A stretch of 64,000 nt of DNA, taken from assembly GCF_025200925.1 (NCBI RefSeq), contig NZ_CP104174.1, positions 5,456,001-5,520,000 on the forward strand, read 5' to 3'. The stretch is from Bradyrhizobium sp. CB1015 (GTDB lineage Bacteria; Pseudomonadota; Alphaproteobacteria; Rhizobiales; Xanthobacteraceae). The number at the start of each line of letters is the position of its first letter. The stretch's first letter is position 1. Positions 46,525 to 55,729 of this stretch are shown in pieces. The notes beneath the pieces were generated by a model, which had not been told where the DNA came from, did no database searches, and saw nothing but the letters and a program-made list of their open reading frames with translations. The position numbers and the translations under genes were made by a program.

Positions 46525-49500
46525 TTACACTCGGAGTTCTTCCAGCAGCGCCTTGCTCTCCTTCAAGTCGCGAAGGTCGAAGCCCTCGTTGAACCAACCG
46601 TAGACCGGCGCGAGAAGACCGCGTGCATCATCACCCCTGTCCTGATCACGCCAGAGCCGGGCGAGACTCACGGCGGAGCGAAGTTCCCAGAGTTTCGCCT
46701 CCTGCTGGTGAGCAATCGCAATGGCGTGGCGAAACTCGGTCTCCGCTTCGCCCTCGGCACCTGGCCGAGCCCTTAGCATCAACTCTCCTCGTCGCCGATG
46801 CAGTTCGGCCTCGAACCATCGCACCCCCGATTTATGGGTCAGTGCCAAGGCCTCGGATAGTTGGCCAAGCCCGGTTTCGAATCGTGCCGCCTTTACCTCG
46901 GCTGCCGCGAGCTGCGCGAGGTAGAATGGAAGAGTCCATGCTGCGCCGGACGCCTGGAATCCCTCGATACCGCGCCGCAGCAAGTCCACCCCGGATTCGA
47001 CGTCGCCGGCTTCTGCCAGCGTCCAGCCGCGATATGCCGTCCCCATCGCGAGAAAGAAAGCAAAGCGCTGCTCGGTGGTAAGCGCAACGAGCTCCTCCGC
47101 CCGTTGCCCAACCATACCCGCATCATCGAGCACGAAATGCAACCGGCAGGCAACGCTCAGCGCGAATGCGAGACTGATCGGGTGCGACGAATCGCGCGCC
47201 TCTGCCAGGGCGTCACTGCTCTGCACGCGCGCCTGATCGGCGAAGCCAAGCAGGCCACATGTCAGCGACAGGAACGAAAGCATCGCTACGCGGGCGTTTT
47301 CTGCGAACAGAGCCGTCAGAGAGCGCTGCTGCGCCGGATCGTAGAGGGCAAGGCCCCGCTCAAGATGGGCGCGCGCCAAAGCCAATCGTCCGCGATGAAG
47401 CCAGCTATCGCCGACAGCCCGATGCCCGGCGACAAGAATGGCCGGGTCGTTTTGTCGTCCAGCCAAATCGAGCAGGTCCTCGGCGATGCGATGCGATCGT
47501 TCCGTTTCACCACGCACGTGATAATGCACGAACTCGCCCCAGAGTGCCTTGAGCAGGTTCGGCGTATCGTTCAATGACTCGCAGAGGCAACGCGCCCGGG
47601 CGTAGGCCTTGCCGGTCTCTTCGGCCGCATGGCCCTTCGCGGCGATCAGTGCGCCGCCGAGCGCGAGTTGAAGGTCAGTTTCCGTGCGCTGGCGCCCGGG
47701 AGTATCCGCCAGATGGGATAGCAGATCGAGTGCCTTTCGCATCTGCGCGATTGCTTCTGTCATCGCCGATCGAGCCTTCGAACGCTCACCAGCCTCCTGC
47801 CAATAGGAAACTGCCTTTTCGATCAGACCCGCATGCCCGCAATGGTGGGCGAGGATCTCCGGTTGCTCCTGGATGCCCTTAGCGAGCCTCTCCTCGAGCG
47901 CGCCGGCGATCCGGGCGTGCAGCTCGCGGCGTTGGCTGCGCAACATTGTGCCGTATGCCGCATCCTGGACCAGTGCGTGTTTGAACAAAAAATTGGCGTC
48001 GGGCGGTTCGCCATGCCCAAACATGAGCTCGGCCTTGATCAGCCGATCGAGGGCCGCCTGCAGCTCGTTGTCGCACCGCTGTACGATCGCGGCGAGCAGA
48101 TCGTAGGAGAACTCGCGGCCAATGGCCGCGCCGACTTGCGCCACTTCCTTAGCTATCGGACCGATTCGGTCGAGCCGAGCCATCAACGAAGCATGCAGCG
48201 TGGCCGGCACAGCAAGTCCGGGCAGCGGTGCGAAGGAGATGGCTCGCGCGATACCCTCTGGGCTCGTTTCGAGCACCGCTTTGGTCAACTCCTCAACGAA
48301 CAGCGGCACGCCATCCGTTCGTTCAGCAATTTCATTGACGATTTCGGTCGGCAGCGCCCGGCCACCTGCCACGCTCCGGATCAGCGCAGCGCCCGCTTTC
48401 TGGTCAAGCCGGTTCAGCACGAGCAAGCTGACGTGCGGCCTTCCGGTCCATACCAACTGGAACTCGGGACGGTAGGTGATCAGGACCAAAACCGGTAGGC
48501 TTGCTACGCGATCCACGGTCCGGTCCAGCAGCTCGCGCGAGCTTGGATCGATCCATTGCATGTCCTCGAACACGACCATGATTGGACGTCTTTGCGCGAG
48601 AGCTTCAAGCTGGCGAACGAGAGCGGCGAAGCTTCTCTCCTTCTTTTGTTGCGGCGTACTCGTAACCGGCAAGTACAGATCATCGTTCGGGATCGACAGC
48701 AACTCGGCCAGGATCGCCACGTCTTCGTCGGACGGCAATGCAGGGGATAGGAGCGCTCGAAGTTTGTCGAGCTTCGCCCTCGGTGTGTCCTCACGATCGA
48801 AGCCAGCCGCTCGCTGGAGTTGTGCGGTAAAAGGGTAAAGCGCGCTTTCCTGATGATGAGGCGAACAGAAGTAGCGCAAGCAGGTGTGCGGTTCCCGCTC
48901 GATACGCTCCTGAAGAGCTGCAACGAGGCGTGACTTGCCGATGCCCGCCTCGCCGACGAGCAGCATGACTTGACCGGTACCCGCCCGCGCATGGCCCCAG
49001 CTCCGCTCCAACCGCGCGAGTTCTTCCTCACGCCCAACCAGCGGGGCGAGGACCGAAGGGTGCAACGCCTCGAAGCGGCTTTCCGCTGTTCCCTCATGAA
49101 GCACCCGCCAGGCTTGCACCGGTGCGGCGAAGCCCTTCAGCGTCACCGCGCCGAGATTTTCGTAGTCAAAGAGCCCGCCGATGAGCCGCCGCGTGTCCTC
49201 GGCGATGACTACTCCATCGGGTTCGGCGAGCGCTTGCAGTCGAGCGGCAAGGTTCGGCGTCTCGCCAAGGACGGCCTGCGCCTCCGCAGCTTCGCTGCCG
49301 ATAAGGTCACCTACGACGACGAGGCCAGTCGCGAGTCCGAGACGCACCCGCAGTTCGAACTCGGGTGGGGCTCCCGGCGCGTGCCTGGTCGCGGCGATCT
49401 CAAGCGCAGCGCGCACTGCGCGTTCGGCATCGTCCTCATGCGCTGAAGGATGACCGAATAGGATGAGCATGCCATCGCCGATGTAGCGGCTGACGGTGCC

Positions 49501-49893
49501 ACCGTACTTGCGGACGACCGCCGCTACGCTGTCGCGGTACTCAGAAATTATGTCCCGTAGATCTTCCGGATCGAGCTTTGTCGCAAGTGCCGTCGAGCCG
49601 ACGAGGTCGCAGAACATCACTGTGAGCTGACGACGCTCGGCGGAAGAACTTGGCGCGGCTAACAAGCCTGCGCGCTTCGTGACCGGTGCCACGATGGACG
49701 TCGATGCGCCGGCCTCAGCTTTCACCTGCGGCGGTACTGTCGGCGTGAGCGCGGCACCGCAGTCGCCACAGAAGTTCTTGCCTGTGGGATTGTCGCCCCC
49801 GCATGCAGGGCAGCGAAAGAACAGCGGCGCGCCGCAATCGCCGCAGACCTTCGTTCCCTCTGGGTTGACTCTGCCGCAATTCGCGCAATCCAT
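46525..49893 (-). CDS. Class III nucleotidyl cyclase fused to AAA ATPase and TPR repeats, with N-terminal zinc ribbons
   Basis: A 1122-residue signalling protein. Two zinc ribbons open it (MDCANCGRVNPEGTKVCGDC and FFRCPACGGD...NFCGDC). A class III cyclase domain follows (about 88-270): LTVMFCDLVGSTALATKL with the first metal Asp and SRYIGDGMLILFGHP with the second. Next is a STAND-like ATPase: MLLVGEAGIGKSRLVAAL (Walker A) and PIMVVFEDMQWIDPSSRE (Walker B). The C-terminal third is TPR-like helices. The fusion resembles the adenylate-cyclase/ATPase regulators common in rhizobia. An earlier ATG at 49923 is possible; neither start has a strong ribosome site. Output and trigger unknown. Confidence 0.92.
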   Translation of the reverse strand: MDCANCGRVNPEGTKVCGDCGAPLFFRCPACGGDNPTGKNFCGDCGAALTPTVPPQVKAEAGASTSIVAPVTKRAGLLAAPSSSAERRQLTVMFCDLVGSTALATKLDPEDLRDIISEYRDSVAAVVRKYGGTVSRYIGDGMLILFGHPSAHEDDAERAVRAALEIAATRHAPGAPPEFELRVRLGLATGLVVVGDLIGSEAAEAQAVLGETPNLAARLQALAEPDGVVIAEDTRRLIGGLFDYENLGAVTLKGFAAPVQAWRVLHEGTAESRFEALHPSVLAPLVGREEELARLERSWGHARAGTGQVMLLVGEAGIGKSRLVAALQERIEREPHTCLRYFCSPHHQESALYPFTAQLQRAAGFDREDTPRAKLDKLRALLSPALPSDEDVAILAELLSIPNDDLYLPVTSTPQQKKERSFAALVRQLEALAQRRPIMVVFEDMQWIDPSSRELLDRTVDRVASLPVLVLITYRPEFQLVWTGRPHVSLLVLNRLDQKAGAALIRSVAGGRALPTEIVNEIAERTDGVPLFVEELTKAVLETSPEGIARAISFAPLPGLAVPATLHASLMARLDRIGPIAKEVAQVGAAIGREFSYDLLAAIVQRCDNELQAALDRLIKAELMFGHGEPPDANFLFKHALVQDAAYGTMLRSQRRELHARIAGALEERLAKGIQEQPEILAHHCGHAGLIEKAVSYWQEAGERSKARSAMTEAIAQMRKALDLLSHLADTPGRQRTETDLQLALGGALIAAKGHAAEETGKAYARARCLCESLNDTPNLLKALWGEFVHYHVRGETERSHRIAEDLLDLAGRQNDPAILVAGHRAVGDSWLHRGRLALARAHLERGLALYDPAQQRSLTALFAENARVAMLSFLSLTCGLLGFADQARVQSSDALAEARDSSHPISLAFALSVACRLHFVLDDAGMVGQRAEELVALTTEQRFAFFLAMGTAYRGWTLAEAGDVESGVDLLRRGIEGFQASGAAWTLPFYLAQLAAAEVKAARFETGLGQLSEALALTHKSGVRWFEAELHRRRGELMLRARPGAEGEAETEFRHAIAIAHQQEAKLWELRSAVSLARLWRDQDRGDDARGLLAPVYGWFNEGFDLRDLKESKALLEELRV

Positions 49894-50361
49894 GGCCGCA
49901 CCCGATCGAATTCCGACCGACATGAGTTGGTGTCGGTCTATGGGCGAATCTTCAGAGCGCGCTCTTTCAAGATTCTCTTCGTCAGCCGCCTACCAAGCGC
50001 CAAGAATGATCAAACTCACAATGGCCAGGAAGTAGACACAGGCGATAGTCGCAGGGAAATGAGCCAGCCGGGTGTCATCGTTGCCTCCCGAGCGGTTGTC
50101 TCGAAAAGCTTAAGCTGGCCGGCGCGACCAGGATTATGAACTGGCTAACACTCTGCAACTCAAGCCCATTTTCAATCTGAGAAGGCTGACCACAGCCTGA
50201 CACGACCCAAACGCGAAATTGGAAGTCCACTAACTACCGCCTGCCGAGTCGACGAAAGGTTCTCTCGCACGTCAGCAATCGAGCGCTTTGGGGCAAATGC
50301 GAATTTGTGAGAGCGGCAGCTCTTGGGTGCAAAGCCAAAGAAAGCGACCACACGCCCCGCC
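49894..50361. other. Intergenic region between cyclase/ATPase gene and MFS gene
   Basis: About 470 bases. Likely holds the promoter of the cyclase/ATPase gene on the minus strand. No gene, RNA or clear terminator was recognised. Confidence 0.45.
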
Positions 50362-51600
50362 CTACGCCGTCCGCAGCACCGGCGTGGGCGGCTGCGACGG
50401 CCTGACAAGCGCGAACGCGACCTGCACGATGCCGCCGGCAAGGCCGAGCGCGACGCCGATGCGCCAGGCCATGGTGTAGGAGCCGAGCGCGTCATAGAGC
50501 AGCCCTCCCCCGTAGGCACCGAGGAAGCTGCCGATCTGGTGGCTCATGAAGGCGAGGCCCTGGATCATCGCCTGCCAGCGCAGGCCGAACATCTCGGCGA
50601 CCGCGCCCGCGACCAGCGGGCCGACGCCCATCCACAAAAAGCCCATGATCGCGCCGAACAGCAGCGTGGAGAACGGGCTTGCCGGCAGCATGAAGTACCA
50701 GGCGAGCGCGAGCGAGCGCAGGATGTAGATCGCGCCCAAGAGCGCCAGCTTGTTCCAGCGCTGGCCGGCCCAGCCGAAGAACAGCGAGCCCAGCACGTTG
50801 AAGCCGCCGATCATGCCGAGGGTCTGCGCGCTCAGCATCGGATCGAGGCCGCAGATCGCGAGGTATGAGGGCAGATGCGTGGTGAGGAACACGAGCTGCA
50901 TGCCGCAGACGAGATAGGCGCAGGTCATCACCACGAAGGAGGCGTTGCCAAACGCCGTCCGCGCCGCGGCCGCGGCCGTGGCGTCGTCGATCTCGTCAGC
51001 CGCCGGCTTCGGCAGCGGGATCCTGTCGACACGGCCGGCATACCAGGCCGCAGGGATCATCAGCACCGACATAATGACGAAGCCCGCGAGCCCGATGCGC
51101 CAGTCAAAGCCCTCGTTAAGCATCTGTCCGATCGGCGCCGACAGCAGCGCGCCGAGCGAGCCCGCGCCGGAGACGATGCCGAGCACCGTCGAGCGCACCG
51201 TCTCCGGCACCGCGCGCGCCGCCACCGACATCGCGATCGCCGCCGCGGTGCAGGCGAGCGAGGTCCCGATCAGCACGCCGGCGCCGATCATGATGCTGAG
51301 AAGCCCGTTCGCCGTTGCCATCAGCGCGAGGCCCGCGATGTACATCAGCGCGCCGGCGATCATGATCGGGCGGAAGCCGTAGCGCACGGTGAGCGCACCG
51401 GCGGGCGGCTGCAGAAAACCCCAGGCGAGGTTCTGCACCGCCAGCGCCAGCGTGAAATCCGAGATCGAAATGTGGATGTCGTGCGTCAGCGGCTGCATGA
51501 AGATGCCGAGCGACTGCCGCAGCCCCATGCTCAGCGTCAACATGATCGAGGCGCCGATCAGGATCGGCAATGTCGGACGCAGGACCTGCAGCAGGGGCAT
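50362..51600 (-). CDS. MFS transporter
   Basis: Major facilitator with about 12 helices, 412 residues. First helix region LRPTLPILIGASIMLTLSMG; the family motif between helices 2 and 3 appears as LTVRYGFRPIMIAGAL. FRPIM, MSVAARAVPETVRSTVLGIV and MGVGPLVAGAVAEMFGLRWQ match oxalate/formate or monocarboxylate-type transporters (OFA-like), but the substrate is unknown. The start at 51600 has GGGAGAAG 9 bases upstream. It is divergent from a TetR gene across 130 bases with a perfect operator palindrome (51662-51679), so repression by TetR is very probable. Confidence 0.92.
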   Translation of the reverse strand: MPLLQVLRPTLPILIGASIMLTLSMGLRQSLGIFMQPLTHDIHISISDFTLALAVQNLAWGFLQPPAGALTVRYGFRPIMIAGALMYIAGLALMATANGLLSIMIGAGVLIGTSLACTAAAIAMSVAARAVPETVRSTVLGIVSGAGSLGALLSAPIGQMLNEGFDWRIGLAGFVIMSVLMIPAAWYAGRVDRIPLPKPAADEIDDATAAAAARTAFGNASFVVMTCAYLVCGMQLVFLTTHLPSYLAICGLDPMLSAQTLGMIGGFNVLGSLFFGWAGQRWNKLALLGAIYILRSLALAWYFMLPASPFSTLLFGAIMGFLWMGVGPLVAGAVAEMFGLRWQAMIQGLAFMSHQIGSFLGAYGGGLLYDALGSYTMAWRIGVALGLAGGIVQVAFALVRPSQPPTPVLRTA

Positions 51601-51661
51601 TTTTCTTCTCCCTTTTGGGCGCGGCACGCATGCCGTCGTCTGCTTTTGCCGATGTTTTTGG

Positions 51662-51679
51662 GTACACAGACCTGTGTAC
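51662..51679. promoter_or_regulatory. Palindromic operator, probable TetR binding site
   Basis: GTACACAG-AC-CTGTGTAC is a perfect 8-base inverted repeat with a 2-base spacer. It lies between the MFS start (51600) and the TetR start (51731), the typical place and size for a TetR-family operator controlling both promoters. Confidence 0.85.
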
Positions 51680-51730
51680 TTAGGCTATAGATGGAAGCCG
51701 CTGTCAAGCGAACAGGACGCTGAGCTCCGC

Positions 51731-52339
51731 ATGGCTCCCCCGCCTGCCCCACAGACGATGAAAGAGCGGATCCTTCAGACCGCCGACAAGCTGTTCTATC
51801 TGCAAGGCATTCGCGCCATCGGCGTCGACACCATCGCGGCCGAGGTCGGCATCAGTAAGCGCACGCTCTACAACCACTTCCCGTCCAAGGACGCGCTGAT
51901 CGCGGCCTATCTCGAGCGCCGCTTCGTCCACGCCCGCCCCTCCGACAAGCCGCCCGCCGAGCAGATCCTCGCCACCTTCGATTCGCTGGAGCGGCGCTTT
52001 GCGGCGAAAGACTTTCGCGGCTGCCCATTCGTCAATGCGGTCGCCGAGCTTGGACCTCAAGACCGCGCCGTGAAGAAGATCGCAATCGCCTTCAAGGAAA
52101 GCCGCCGCCTCTGGTTTCGCGACCGCCTGACCGAGCTCGGCGTTGCCGATGCGGAAGCTCTCGCGACGCAGCTCGTGCTCTTGGTCGACGGCTCCATCGC
52201 CCAGGACCTCGTGCGTGATGATCCGGCGATGGCAAGAGCCGCGAAGGAAGCGGCGAAGGTGTTGTTGCGGAATGCGGGCGTGGATGTGGGGGCGGATGCG
52301 AAGAAGGCGGTGAAGGGACGCAAGCGCGCGCCAGACTAA
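51731..52339 (+). CDS. TetR-family transcriptional regulator
   Basis: N-terminal TetR helix-turn-helix: MKERILQTADKLFYLQGIRA, IGVDTIAAEVGISKRTLYNH and FPSKDALIAAYLERR. The ligand domain contains CPFVNAVAEL with a Cys and EALATQLVLLVDGSIAQDL, as in the TetR_C_33/YjdC-like group. It has 202 residues with a basic tail. It is divergent from an MFS transporter gene; the shared operator (51662-51679) suggests auto-repression and control of the pump. Confidence 0.94.
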   Translation: MAPPPAPQTMKERILQTADKLFYLQGIRAIGVDTIAAEVGISKRTLYNHFPSKDALIAAYLERRFVHARPSDKPPAEQILATFDSLERRFAAKDFRGCPFVNAVAELGPQDRAVKKIAIAFKESRRLWFRDRLTELGVADAEALATQLVLLVDGSIAQDLVRDDPAMARAAKEAAKVLLRNAGVDVGADAKKAVKGRKRAPD

Positions 52340-52354
52340 CCGCTGTCGCCGTAT

Positions 52355-52492
52355 CGCTCGCTGTCATCACCCGCGAGAAAGCGGGTGATCCAGTATTCCA
52401 GAGGCGGTTGTGACTGAACCGAGGCCGCGGCGTACTGGATTCCCCGCTCCAGTGCGCGATTGCGCACAAGGCGGGGAATGACGCCGGAGTTT
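52355..52492. repeat. Palindromic intergenic repeat (TCATCACCCGCGAGAAAGCGGGTGATCC type)
   Basis: The outer arms gctgtcat and gaatgacg, and inner arms cccgcgagaaagcggg, gtgatccagtattcca/tactggattccccgct and cagtgcgcgattgcgcacaaggcgggga are the familiar 'cccgcgaaagcggg..ccagta' intergenic element. Followed at 52494-52514 by a small perfect inverted repeat, gtaggg...ccctac. Confidence 0.85.
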
Positions 52493-52537
52493 GTAGGGCC
52501 GCCGCGACCCTACCAATATGCTCCTGTTTTGCCCGAC

Positions 52538-54226
52538 GAGGCTGGGCAAGAACGTCGTTTTTTGAGAGTTGATGTAGGATTCGTCTTATGGCGAATCGCA
52601 CATTCAAGACCGGCGAGAGCCGGGAGCAACCCAGTCTTCTGCCTGCGCGGATTGAGGACTATGTCGGGCCGGACAATCCGGTGCGGGCAATCGAGAGCTT
52701 CGTTTGCGCGCTCGACCTTGCAAAGCTTGGTTTCGGCCACGCGGATCGTGGCGCGGAAGAAGTCGGGCAGCCGCCGTATGATCCTGCCGATCTGCTGAAG
52801 CTCTATCTTTACGGCTACATCAACCAGGTCAGGTCGTCGCGACGGCTAGAGCGGGAATCTGGCCGCAATCTGGAGCTGATCTGGCTGCTGAAGGGACTGA
52901 AGCCGGGTTATCGGACGATTGCCAACTTCCGCAAGGAGAACTGGAAGGCGCTGAAGGCCGCGAACCGCAGCTTCGTGCTGCTGGCTCGGGAGCTTGGGCT
53001 TGTGGGCGGCACGATCGTAGCGATTGATGGTTCCCTGTTCCACGGCGACGCCAGCAAGGCTTCCATCTTTACGCGCAAGCGGCTTGGCGAGCAGATCGCG
53101 AGGCTGGACCAGGAGATCGAGGCTTACCGCAAGTCTGTTGAAGACAATGATGCGGCAGAGGCCAAGAAGCCGGGGAAGGATCGCGCGGACGGTGATGGTC
53201 GAGGAGATGGCGGTGATATCGCTGCGAAGGTCGCGGCGCTGATGGCGAAGCGTTCACGTGCCGAGGCCGATCTGGCTCGGCTGGAAGAGAGTGGCGAGAC
53301 GCAAATGTCGCTGACGGATCCGGACGCCCGGCTTCTGGTCAAGAATGGTCAGGGCATTGCAGGCTACAATGTGCAGACCGCGGTTGATGACAAGCACAAG
53401 CTCATTGTCGCGAGTGAGGTAGTCAACGACAGCAGTGATGTTCGACAGCTCTCTGCGATGGCCAAGGCGGCCAAAAAGGCTCTTGGAGCCGAGACACTGC
53501 AGGCGCTGGCCGATGAGGGCTATTACAGCAGTGTCGAACTGAAGGCCTGCGAGGACGAGGGTATCATTGCCTATGTACCGCTGCCCGAAGGTAGCGCGCG
53601 GCTCGAGAAGCAAGGCCGCTTTGCGCTCAAGGACTTCAACTATGATGGTGCAACCGACACCTACCGTTGTCCTGCGGGCCAGCCGCTGCATCCGTTCAAG
53701 AGCAGGCAAAAGAACACCAGCGGCCGCATTGAGATCCGTTACGCGGCCCGTGTAGCAATCTGCAGGAGCTGCCCGCTCAAGGTCCGCTGTCTCTCGCCGA
53801 CCACCACCTACCGGACCATTGGTCGCTGGGAGCATGAAGATGTTCTCGAACGCCACCGCGCACGGATGCAGGGTGCGGGCGAGCTGATGCGTCGTCGTTC
53901 GGGGATTGTCGAGCATCCGTTTGGCACGCTCAAATGCCGTGCCGGCTATCGTCATTTCCTGGTCCGCGGCTTCGACAAGGTCCGCGGCGAATGGAGCCTG
54001 ATGGCGCTCTGCTACAATTTCACCCGTGCGCTCAACATCCTTGGATTTGACGGGTTTCTGGCTGCCCTCGCAAAGAGGCTTGCTGTTTGCCAATGTATCT
54101 TCGCAGCCCTCCTCCAGCACATCCTGGTTGCTCCAGAGCCTCTCTGGACCAATATCCGACCGCCGCTCCAAATCGGCCGCTTCGTTCCGGCATGAGCCCG
54201 CCAACGACCAATTCTTGCCCAGCCTC
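52538..54226 (+). mobile_element. IS1182-family insertion sequence, 1689 bp
   Basis: Terminal inverted repeats are a perfect 15 bases: GAGGCTGGGCAAGAA at 52538-52552 and its complement TTCTTGCCCAGCCTC at 54212-54226. A 3-base target duplication GAC flanks it (52535-52537 and 54227-54229). Removing the element and one GAC rebuilds ttttgcccgacgggtcaaa, the core of a common Bradyrhizobium intergenic repeat. One intact transposase fills it. Confidence 0.92.
52588..54195 (+). CDS. IS1182-family transposase
   Basis: 535 residues. The N-terminal part MANRTFKTGESREQPSLLPA, LLKLYLYGYINQVRSSRRLE and LKGLKPGYRTIANFRKENWK is typical of IS1182. DDE catalysis: GGTIVAIDGSLFHGDASK (Asp), ALADEGYYSSVELKACEDEG (Asp after the second strand) and the later helix with LMRRRSGIVEHPFGTLK (Glu region). 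The 4-Cys cluster around YRCPAGQPLHPF and CRSCPLKVRC may bind zinc. It is full length, with no stop or shift, so the copy could be active. Confidence 0.95.
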   Translation: MANRTFKTGESREQPSLLPARIEDYVGPDNPVRAIESFVCALDLAKLGFGHADRGAEEVGQPPYDPADLLKLYLYGYINQVRSSRRLERESGRNLELIWLLKGLKPGYRTIANFRKENWKALKAANRSFVLLARELGLVGGTIVAIDGSLFHGDASKASIFTRKRLGEQIARLDQEIEAYRKSVEDNDAAEAKKPGKDRADGDGRGDGGDIAAKVAALMAKRSRAEADLARLEESGETQMSLTDPDARLLVKNGQGIAGYNVQTAVDDKHKLIVASEVVNDSSDVRQLSAMAKAAKKALGAETLQALADEGYYSSVELKACEDEGIIAYVPLPEGSARLEKQGRFALKDFNYDGATDTYRCPAGQPLHPFKSRQKNTSGRIEIRYAARVAICRSCPLKVRCLSPTTTYRTIGRWEHEDVLERHRARMQGAGELMRRRSGIVEHPFGTLKCRAGYRHFLVRGFDKVRGEWSLMALCYNFTRALNILGFDGFLAALAKRLAVCQCIFAALLQHILVAPEPLWTNIRPPLQIGRFVPA

Positions 54227-54341
54227 GACGGGTCAAATGACGCTGCCGGCGCAAGCCAGCTCGCCACCCGCATAACCCATTGATCCGGCTCGCGCCGGCT
54301 ACTGTGCATGGGGTTGTTTTCGCAACTTTGTGCGGGCGGCC
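54227..54341. repeat. Right part of an intergenic repeat split by the IS1182 element
   Basis: gacgggtcaaatgacgctgccgg...ggctactgtgcatggggttgttttcgcaac is the downstream part of a repeat whose left part (tgctcctgttttgcccgac) lies at 52519-52537. It contains the arms gccggcgcaagcc and ggctcgcgccggc. It ends at the pleD stop codon. Confidence 0.75.
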
Positions 54342-55715
54342 TCACGCCGCCTGCGACACCACCCGATTGCGGCCGTCGTGCTTGGCGCGGTAGAGCGCGG
54401 TGTCGGCGCGCTTGAGCACGTCGACGACCGCCTCGCTCTTCTGCTCCAGCGTGGTGAGGCCGATCGAGATCGTGACCTCGATGCGCTTGGCCCCTTTGTG
54501 GATCGCGAACGGCTCGCCGGCGATCGAGCGGCGCAGGCGCTCGGCGACCATGCCGGCGACGTGGAGATCGGTCTCGGGCATCACGATGACGAATTCCTCG
54601 CCGCCGTAGCGGCAGGCCAGATCAATGCCGCGGATCGATTTGCGCACGCGCACCGCGAACTCGCGCAGCACGTCGTCGCCGGCATCGTGGCCGTAATTGT
54701 CGTTGATCGACTTGAAGTAGTCGATGTCCAGGATCATCAGCGCCAGCGGCTTGCCGCGGGTCGCGGCCTGCTCGGCGAGCGTCGCCAGATGGCTTTCCAT
54801 GTAGCGGCGATTGTGCAGGCCGGTGAGCGCGTCGGTGATCGCCATCTCGATCGAGTTCTGCACGTTGTCGCGCAAATGATCGGTGTAGCGGCGGCGGCGG
54901 ATCTGGGTGCGGGCGCGCGCCAAGAGCTCGGTCTTGTCGATCGGGCGCAGCAGGTAGTCGTTGACGCCGATCTCGAGGCCGCGGAGCAGCCGCGTCGAGT
55001 TCTCGGGGTCGGCGATGGCCAGGATCGGCACATGGCGCGTGCGCTCCAGCGAGCGCGCCTGGCTGCACAGGCGCAGGCCGTCGAAATTGTTGAGGTCGAG
55101 CGAGACGATCAGCAGGTCGTAATTGCCCTCGGCGGCGTGGAACAGCGCCTCCGTCGGGTTCGGCTCGACATCGACGGTGTGCTCGGCGGCGAGGATCGTC
55201 GCCAGGCGCTCGTAGGAGGACTGGCGGTCGTCGACCAGGAGGATACGGCCGCCCCTGCCGGTGTCGGCGATCGCACTGCGCTCAGGCGCCTGCATGCCGA
55301 TCTCGAGCGAAGTGATGGCGCGCATGCGCAGCTCATCCGTCATCATCTTCAGCCGCGTCAGCGAGCGCACCCGCGCGATCAGCACGACGTCGGAGACGGG
55401 TTTTGTCAGAAAGTCGTCGGCACCGGCCTCGAGCCCGCGATTGCGGTCGGCGGGGCTGTCGAGCGCGGTGACCATCACGACGGGAATGTGGTGCGTGGCC
55501 GGATCGGTCTTAAGGCGGCGGCAGACCTCGAAGCCGTCCATGTCGGGCATCATCACGTCGAGCAGGATGATGTCGCATTCGGCACGCCTTGAGATCGCGA
55601 GCGCCTCGGCGCCGTTCGCGGCGGTCATCACGTCGAAATATTCGGCGGACAGGCGGGCCTCTAACAGCTTGACGTTGGCAGGAACGTCGTCGACGACCAG
55701 GATACGCGCGGACAC
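54342..55715 (-). CDS. pleD: Response regulator / diguanylate cyclase PleD
   Basis: Makes cyclic-di-GMP at the pole during the cell cycle. Order REC-REC-GGDEF, 457 residues. REC1 has the phospho-acceptor Asp53 in DIILLDVMMPDMDG. REC2 (about 155-270) reads LLIVSLDLNNFDG, so Ser replaces the Asp and it is a dimerisation adaptor, as in Caulobacter PleD. The GGDEF domain has ACRYGGEEFVIVMPETD, an active GG(D/E)EF site, and the inhibitory I-site RGID five residues upstream. It follows divK by 14 bases on the same strand, so they are co-expressed. Confidence 0.97.
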   Translation of the reverse strand: MSARILVVDDVPANVKLLEARLSAEYFDVMTAANGAEALAISRRAECDIILLDVMMPDMDGFEVCRRLKTDPATHHIPVVMVTALDSPADRNRGLEAGADDFLTKPVSDVVLIARVRSLTRLKMMTDELRMRAITSLEIGMQAPERSAIADTGRGGRILLVDDRQSSYERLATILAAEHTVDVEPNPTEALFHAAEGNYDLLIVSLDLNNFDGLRLCSQARSLERTRHVPILAIADPENSTRLLRGLEIGVNDYLLRPIDKTELLARARTQIRRRRYTDHLRDNVQNSIEMAITDALTGLHNRRYMESHLATLAEQAATRGKPLALMILDIDYFKSINDNYGHDAGDDVLREFAVRVRKSIRGIDLACRYGGEEFVIVMPETDLHVAGMVAERLRRSIAGEPFAIHKGAKRIEVTISIGLTTLEQKSEAVVDVLKRADTALYRAKHDGRNRVVSQAA

Positions 55716-55729
55716 TGTGAACTCACTTC

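Noticed and set aside
52494..52514. Perfect inverted repeat gtaggg...ccctac as the end of the IS1182 element
   Set aside because: The real element ends are the 15-base repeats at 52538 and 54226 with GAC duplicates; this palindrome has no matching copy at the other end.
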